From: Streptomyces sp. HmicA12
GTDB lineage: Bacteria; Actinomycetota; Actinomycetes; Streptomycetales; Streptomycetaceae
NCBI RefSeq assembly: GCF_000373565.1
Contig: NZ_KB891802.1
Coordinates: forward strand, 53,643-117,642
Direction: 5' to 3'
DNA: 64,000 bases
Shown: positions 59,294 to 64,000 of the stretch, piece by piece
Layout of the letters: the number at the start of each line of letters is the position of its first letter
Numbering within the stretch: position 1 is the first letter of the stretch
Position numbers and translations under genes: made by a program
The notes under the pieces: generated by a model
What the model was told of the DNA's origin: nothing
Database searches by the model: none
Seen by the model: the letters and a program-made list of their open reading frames with translations, nothing else

Positions 59294-61684
59294 GTGGCCG
59301 CTCAGGCTCAGCACGATTCAGCGGTGCACGCGGATAACGCGGACGACATGAGTGCGGAATCGATCGACTCGATCCGCGACCGCGAGATCGGCGTCGAACA
59401 GAAGCATCTCGACGCCGTGTACCACCGCCTCGAGGAGAAGATCCACGAGGCGGAGTTCCTCATGGACGACGCCGCCAAGCGCGGCCAGGTCGGCACCCCC
59501 GGCGCTCTCGCCGAGCGCGACGCCCAGGTCTTCCGGGCGGGCATCCACCTCAACCGTCTCAACAACGAGTTCGAGGACTTCCTCTTCGGCCGCATCGACC
59601 TGCTCCTCGGCAAGGACGGCAAGAAGGGCCCGGACGGCGCGTACACGGCGGTCGAGCCCGCCGAGGGCGCCGTCCGCGAGAACAACACGGCGGACATCGC
59701 CGAGACCCTGCACATCGGCCGCATCGGTGTCCTGGACGCGGACTACTCGCCGCTCGTCATCGACTGGCGCGCTCCCGCGGCCGCACCTTTCTACCGCTCC
59801 ACGCCGGTGGACCCGGGCCGCGTCGTGCGCCGCCGCGTCATCCGCTCCAAGGGCCGCAGGGTCCTCGGCGTCGAGGACGACCTGATGCGCCCGGAGCTCA
59901 CCGCGTACCTGAACGGGGCCGCGCTCCCCGCGGTCGGTGACGGCGCCCTCATGGCCGCCCTCGGTCAGGCCCGCAGCCACTCGATGCGCGACATCGTCGC
60001 CTCCATCCAGGCCGAACAGGACCTGGTCATCCGGGCCCCCGCCGCCTCGGTGACGTACGTCGAGGGCGGTCCCGGCACCGGCAAGACGGCGGTCGCCCTG
60101 CACCGCGCCGCGTACCTGCTCTACCAGGACCGCCGCCGGTACGCGGGCGGCATCCTGATCGTCTCGCCCACGCCCCTGCTCGTCGCGTACACGGAGGGCG
60201 TGCTCCCGTCGCTCGGCGAGGAGGGCCAGGTCGCGATCCGCGCGGTGGGCTCCCTGGTCGACGGCGCGGAGGCCACGGAGTACGACAGCCCGGCCGTCGC
60301 CCGCGTCAAGGGCTCCTCGCGCATGCTGAAGGTGCTGCGCAAGGCGGCGCGGGGCGCGCTGGAGTCGGGGCGCCCCGCGCCGGCCGCGCAGGAGCAGCTG
60401 GCGTTCGGCGAGGAGGACGAGACCCCCGCGCCCCAGGGCACCCCCACCCGGCTCCGCGTGGTCGCCTTCGGCCGCCGCCTGGAACTGGACGCCGAGCAGC
60501 TGAACCGCATCCGCCAGTCGGCGCTCGGCGGTACCGCCCCGGTCAACCACCTGCGCCCCCGCGCCCGCAAGCTCCTCCTGGACGCGCTGTGGTCGCAGTC
60601 CGGCTCGGCGGGCCGGCACACGGACCCCGAGCTCGCCGCCGAGCTGCGCTCCTCCTTCGACGAGGACATCACGAGCGAGGACGACTTCATCGCCTTCCTC
60701 GACGCGTGGTGGCCGGAACTGACGCCCCGCGCGGTCCTCACGGCCATGGCCGACGAGAGACGCCTGGGCCGCTGGGCCCGCCGCATCCTGAACCCGGGAG
60801 AGGTCCGCAAGCTGGCCCGCTCCCTGAAGCGCGAGGCGTACTCCGTCCACGACGTGGCGCTCCTCGACGAACTGAACTCCGTCCTCGGCGCCCCGGCCCG
60901 CCCCCGGCGCAAGCGCGAGTACGACCCGCTCGACCAGCTCACCGGTCTGGAGGAGCTGATGCCCGTACGGGAGGAGACCCAGTACGAGCGTGCCGAGCGC
61001 CTCGCGCAGGAGCGGACCGAGTACGCGCACGTCATCGTCGACGAGGCGCAGGACCTCACCCCCATGCAGTGGCGGATGGTCGGCCGCCGCGGGCGGCACG
61101 CGACGTGGACGATCGTCGGTGACCCGGCCCAGTCGTCGTGGTCGACCCCGGACGAGGCTGCCGAGGCCCGCGACGAGGCCCTCGGCTCCCGGCCCCGGCG
61201 CCGCTTCGAGCTGACCGTGAACTACCGCAACCCGTCGGAGATCGCGGAGCTGGCCGCGAAGGTGCTGGCGCTCGCGATGCCCGGCTCCACGTCCCCGTCG
61301 GCGGTCCGCTCCACGGGCGTGGAGCCCCGCTTCACGGTCGTGCGGGACAGGCTCGGCGACACGGTCCGCGAGGAGGCCGCGCGCCTCCTGGACCGGGTCG
61401 ACGGCACCGTCGGCGTGGTCGTGGCGATGAACCGCCGCAGGGAGGCGGCCCGTTGGCTCGCCGAGCTCGGCGACCGCGTCGTCGCCCTCGGCTCGCTGGA
61501 GGCCAAGGGCCTGGAGTACGACGCCACGATCGTGGTCTCCCCGGCCGAGATCGCCGACGAGTCCCCGGCGGGTCTGCGGGTCCTGTACGTGGCCCTGACC
61601 CGGGCGACCCAGCAGCTCACGGTGGTCTCCGCGGAACGTGACGCACCGGACGCGGACGGGGTCCCGGACCTGCTGCGTGACTGA
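59294..61684 (+). CDS. HelD/HelR-type RNA polymerase-associated superfamily 1 helicase
   Basis: 796 residues from GTG 59294 with GAAGGGGG upstream. A long coiled N-terminus (about 20-110: EQKHLDAVYHRLEEKIHEAEFLMDD) is the arm that in HelD proteins enters the RNA polymerase channel. ATPase motifs: GGPGTGKTAVALH (Walker A), VDEAQDLTPMQW (motif II), GDPAQSSW, VNYRNPSEI and LYVALTRATQQL (motif VI). HelD factors free stalled RNA polymerase, and the Streptomyces HelR type can displace rifamycins. No rifamycin-associated promoter element was visible upstream. It may be resistance-linked or purely housekeeping. Confidence 0.9.
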   Translation: MAAQAQHDSAVHADNADDMSAESIDSIRDREIGVEQKHLDAVYHRLEEKIHEAEFLMDDAAKRGQVGTPGALAERDAQVFRAGIHLNRLNNEFEDFLFGRIDLLLGKDGKKGPDGAYTAVEPAEGAVRENNTADIAETLHIGRIGVLDADYSPLVIDWRAPAAAPFYRSTPVDPGRVVRRRVIRSKGRRVLGVEDDLMRPELTAYLNGAALPAVGDGALMAALGQARSHSMRDIVASIQAEQDLVIRAPAASVTYVEGGPGTGKTAVALHRAAYLLYQDRRRYAGGILIVSPTPLLVAYTEGVLPSLGEEGQVAIRAVGSLVDGAEATEYDSPAVARVKGSSRMLKVLRKAARGALESGRPAPAAQEQLAFGEEDETPAPQGTPTRLRVVAFGRRLELDAEQLNRIRQSALGGTAPVNHLRPRARKLLLDALWSQSGSAGRHTDPELAAELRSSFDEDITSEDDFIAFLDAWWPELTPRAVLTAMADERRLGRWARRILNPGEVRKLARSLKREAYSVHDVALLDELNSVLGAPARPRRKREYDPLDQLTGLEELMPVREETQYERAERLAQERTEYAHVIVDEAQDLTPMQWRMVGRRGRHATWTIVGDPAQSSWSTPDEAAEARDEALGSRPRRRFELTVNYRNPSEIAELAAKVLALAMPGSTSPSAVRSTGVEPRFTVVRDRLGDTVREEAARLLDRVDGTVGVVVAMNRRREAARWLAELGDRVVALGSLEAKGLEYDATIVVSPAEIADESPAGLRVLYVALTRATQQLTVVSAERDAPDADGVPDLLRD

Positions 61685-61822
61685 CCCTTGTCTCCGTAGT
61701 TCTCGGTGTTACCGTTGATGACGGCACCGGCTCGATCCAAGCCCCCGGGCCCAACCTTCGTCCCTCAGAGGGACCACTTGCCGCGAGGCGAGCATGGCGG
61801 GTCGGTGTCGTAGACGTCAGAG

Positions 61823-61860
61823 AGAGGCCCACGTCACAGAAGTGACGTGGGCCTCTTTCT
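61823..61860 (+). terminator. Strong terminator before the malic enzyme gene
   Basis: Perfect 15-bp stem (AGAGGCCCACGTCAC and its complement) with loop AGAA, followed by TTCTGTTCT. It ends transcripts from the helicase side. Confidence 0.93.
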
Positions 61861-61883
61861 GTTCTCCCGAACTTCTCGTATGG

Positions 61884-61899
61884 TGGAAACCAGTTTCCA
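61884..61899. promoter_or_regulatory. IclR-like palindromic operator before malic enzyme
   Basis: TGGAAAC-CA-GTTTCCA, a perfect 7-bp inverted repeat with a 2-base centre. It closely resembles the IclR-family site TGGAAATNATTTCCA. Position overlapping a possible -10 box suggests repression. No IclR gene is in the window. Confidence 0.55.
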
Positions 61900-62009
61900 A
61901 AAGCGGGATGAACGTAAGGTTCAAAATCCGATGCGACTACCACGTACTCGGCGGTAGGTGCGACCATCGGACAGCAATAGCTACACGGTGAAAGCAGAGG
62001 AAGTCGGCC

Positions 62010-63443
62010 ATGGCAACGGCGCCCAGCGTCTCCTACTCGAACACGGTCCGGTTGGAGGTGCCCGCGAGCGGCACCGCGGTCTCCCAGATCACCACGGCCG
62101 TCGAGTCCCGCGGAGGCTCGGTGACCGGCCTCGACGTCACGGCGTCCGGCCACGAGAAGCTGCGGATCGACGTCACGATCGCGGCGACCTCCACGACGCA
62201 CGCCGACGAGATCGTCGAGCAGCTGCGCGGCATCGAGGGTGTGACGCTCGGCAAGGTCTCCGACCGTACGTTCCTCATGCACCTCGGCGGCAAGATCGAG
62301 ATGCAGTCCAAGCACCCCATCCGCAACCGTGACGACCTCTCCATGGTCTACACGCCGGGTGTGGCGCGCGTCTGCATGGCGATCGCGGAGAACCCCGAGG
62401 ACGCCCGCCGTCTGACGATCAAGCGCAACACGGTTGCGGTCGTGACGGACGGTTCCGCGGTCCTCGGCCTCGGCAACATCGGCCCGATGGCCGCCATGCC
62501 GGTCATGGAGGGCAAGGCGGCCCTCTTCAAGCGCTTCGCCGACATCGATGCCTGGCCGATCTGCCTGGACACCCAGGACACCGACGCCATCGTCGAGATC
62601 GTCAAGGCGATCGCCCCGGGCTTCGCGGGCATCAACCTGGAGGACATCTCCGCGCCCCGCTGCTTCGAGATCGAGGCCCGCCTGCGCGAGGCCCTCGACA
62701 TCCCCGTCTTCCACGACGACCAGCACGGCACCGCGATCGTCGTCCTCGCCGCGCTCACGAACGCACTTCGCGTCGCGGGCAAGGCAATTGGGGACATTCG
62801 AGTCGTCATGTCGGGCGCCGGCGCGGCCGGTACCGCCATCCTCAAGCTGCTCCTCGCGGCGGGCGTCAAGAACGCGGTCGTGGCCGACATCCACGGCGTC
62901 GTGCACGCCGACCGCGAGGACCTGAAGGACGCCGACAAGGACTCGCCGCTGCGCTGGATCGCGGACAACACCAACCCCGAGGGCCTCACCGGCACGCTCA
63001 AGGAAGCGGTCGTCGGTGCGGACGTCTTCATCGGCGTCTCGGCGCCGAACGTGCTGAACGGCGACGACGTCGCGGCCATGGCCGAGGGAGCCATCGTGTT
63101 CGCGCTCGCGAACCCGGACCCCGAGGTCGACCCCGCGATCGCCCGTGAGACGGCGGCCGTCGTGGCCACGGGCCGCTCCGACTTCCCGAACCAGATCAAC
63201 AACGTCCTGGTCTTCCCCGGCGTCTTCCGCGGCCTGCTCGACGCCCAGTCGCGCACGGTCAACACGGACATGATGCTGGCCGCCGCGACGGCCCTCGCGG
63301 ACGTCGTCGGCGAGGACGAGCTCAACCCGAACTACATCATCCCGAGCGTCTTCAACGACAAGGTCGCGGGTGCTGTGGCGGGGGCCGTGCGCGACGCCGC
63401 GAAGCGTGCCGGTGCGGCTGTGACGGGCGCCACGAGCGCCTGA
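62010..63443 (+). CDS. NAD(P)-dependent malic enzyme with N-terminal ACT-like domain
   Basis: 477 residues. Oxidative decarboxylation of malate to pyruvate in central metabolism. Residues about 5-85 resemble an ACT regulatory domain (LEVPASGTAVSQITTAVESRGG), which can bind small effectors. The catalytic part has YTPGVARVCMAI, GLGNIGPMAAMPVMEGKA, GFAGINLEDISAP, FHDDQHGTAIV (metal and substrate binding) and the NAD-site GAGAAGTAILKLL. ALANPDPEVDP near the end is typical. This is the shorter bacterial form. NAD versus NADP preference cannot be read safely. Confidence 0.95.
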   Translation: MATAPSVSYSNTVRLEVPASGTAVSQITTAVESRGGSVTGLDVTASGHEKLRIDVTIAATSTTHADEIVEQLRGIEGVTLGKVSDRTFLMHLGGKIEMQSKHPIRNRDDLSMVYTPGVARVCMAIAENPEDARRLTIKRNTVAVVTDGSAVLGLGNIGPMAAMPVMEGKAALFKRFADIDAWPICLDTQDTDAIVEIVKAIAPGFAGINLEDISAPRCFEIEARLREALDIPVFHDDQHGTAIVVLAALTNALRVAGKAIGDIRVVMSGAGAAGTAILKLLLAAGVKNAVVADIHGVVHADREDLKDADKDSPLRWIADNTNPEGLTGTLKEAVVGADVFIGVSAPNVLNGDDVAAMAEGAIVFALANPDPEVDPAIARETAAVVATGRSDFPNQINNVLVFPGVFRGLLDAQSRTVNTDMMLAAATALADVVGEDELNPNYIIPSVFNDKVAGAVAGAVRDAAKRAGAAVTGATSA

Positions 63444-63594
63444 GGCCCGGCGCGTCGCGGAATGCGGCGCCCTGGCGGGCCCTCTAGGGTGGCCGGGAAG
63501 CAGGCCCCCGGCCCGCCCGGTCCCAGGGCGGTGGCGCTGTCCGTGTGACCCCCACGGGTGCCGGATTGGCTTTACCGCCGCTGGTGGGGGCAGG

Positions 63595-63704
63595 ATGCGT
63601 CTTCGGGCGCGAGGGTTCGGACGACGGACCCGGGTCCTGGGCCTGACCGAGACCCTGGCAGCATCGGCTTCGCTGTTGCCCAACATGCGGCCTTGAGCCG
63701 CATG
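63595..63704 (+). promoter_or_regulatory. Leader region of hup with conserved-looking hairpin
   Basis: CATGCGGC-CTTGA-GCCGCATG at 63684-63704 is a perfect 8-bp stem with a 5-base loop, 38 bases before the hup ATG. An overlapping short frame starts at 63595 (33 codons) but lacks convincing support. The hairpin may affect mRNA stability or translation of HU. Confidence 0.5.
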
Positions 63705-63742
63705 GCACGCCTCAACGGCAAGAAGAACACGGGAGTACAAAC

Positions 63743-64000
63743 ATGAACCGCAGTGAGCTGGTGGCCGCGCTGGCCGACCGCGCCGAGGTGACCCGCAAGG
63801 ACGCCGACGCCGTGCTGGCCGCGTTCGCCGAGACCGTCGGCGAGATCGTTGCCAAGGGCGACGAGAAGGTCACCATCCCCGGCTTCCTGACCTTCGAGCG
63901 CACGCACCGTGCCGCTCGCACCGCTCGTAACCCGCAGACCGGCGAGCCGATCAACATCCCGGCCGGTTACAGCGTGAAGGTCTCCGCGGGCTCGAAGCTC
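63743..64000 (+). CDS. hup: DNA-binding protein HU, 3' end outside window
   Basis: 86 residues are visible; the usual length is about 93, so only the last few are missing. MNRSELVAALADRAEVTRKDADAVLAAF starts the helical base. VTIPGFLTFERTHRAARTARNPQTGE is the beta-arm that wraps and bends DNA (RNPQTGE is the hallmark), and INIPAGYSVKVSAGSKL closes the fold. Nucleoid-associated, dimeric. GGGAG lies about seven bases before the ATG. This is the short HU form without the long Lys/Pro/Ala-rich tail of the second Streptomyces HU, as far as the window shows. Confidence 0.97.
   Translation, partial: MNRSELVAALADRAEVTRKDADAVLAAFAETVGEIVAKGDEKVTIPGFLTFERTHRAARTARNPQTGEPINIPAGYSVKVSAGSKL

Larger units (their letters stand above)
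61685..62009. other. Gene-free stretch between HelD gene and malic enzyme gene
   Basis: 325 bases holding a perfect hairpin terminator (61823-61856), a palindromic operator candidate (61884-61899) and the malic-enzyme leader. A TATGGT hexamer at 61879-61884 could be the -10 box, overlapping the operator. Confidence 0.65.

Noticed and set aside
63595..63696. 33-codon frame in the hup leader, starting ATGCGTCTTCGG
   Set aside because: No known motif and codon use unlike neighbours (Arg-rich, weak third-base bias); kept only as part of the leader description.

Overview
This 64 kb window is high-GC actinobacterial DNA, almost certainly a Streptomyces chromosome. The GC-rich third codon positions, frequent GTG/TTG starts and 4-bp ATGA/GTGA stop-start overlaps all fit. 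So does the order of landmark genes: pkaA-pkaB-prfB-ftsEX-smpB-ssrA, then a LysR gene, mat genes, narK-nnaR, a sigma/anti-sigma pair, a HelD-type helicase, malic enzyme and hup. From memory this matches the core region that S. coelicolor numbers roughly SCO2950-SCO2975, read in reverse. No phage, plasmid, transposon or CRISPR was seen.

Bases 1-26,000 form a large cell-surface glycopolymer locus. It holds five proteins with CDP-glycerol glycerophosphotransferase (TagF/TagB-like) domains, most fused to an N-terminal GT2 glycosyltransferase. It also holds a dTDP-L-rhamnose cassette (rmlA-rmlB-rmlD plus convergent rmlC), three GT-C-like membrane glycosyltransferases, a DPM1-like glycosyltransferase fused to a methyltransferase, a small EmrE-like membrane protein, an acyltransferase, a GT4 glycosyltransferase and a separate methyltransferase. 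Together these look like a machine for a rhamnose-containing, phosphodiester-linked, methylated and acylated wall polymer. The usual first-step enzymes (TagO, TagA) and the TagGH exporter are not here.

Bases 26,100-29,860 encode a carbohydrate ABC importer (two permeases and a lipoprotein) without its own ATPase. Bases 30,200-36,650 hold an FHA/FtsK-EccC-like ATPase facing two Ser/Thr kinases (PkaA/PkaB-like), a plausible phospho-signalling set. Bases 36,900-43,800 hold prfB, a repeat-rich LAETG sortase substrate, a small zinc-ribbon protein, ftsE, ftsX, an S41 protease, smpB and tmRNA.

Bases 43,900-53,600 carry a D,D-carboxypeptidase, an MFS exporter with a divergent LysR regulator, and the mat region: matA-like, a NodB-deacetylase/GT2 fusion (MatB-like), an acyltransferase and a secreted-domain protein. 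This set probably makes a PNAG-like exopolysaccharide. Bases 53,700-57,700 hold nitrate transport and regulation (narK, nnaR), a GNAT and a CGNR protein. Bases 57,800-64,000 hold an ECF sigma/anti-sigma pair (sigU/rsuA-like), a HelD helicase, malic enzyme and the start of hup.

Other features are three copies of an intergenic repeat containing the motif GGGGCGCGGGGAACTGCGCG (one copy a perfect 33-bp inverted repeat), several strong terminators, and candidate operators near the importer, mat, nnaR, sigU and malic-enzyme genes.
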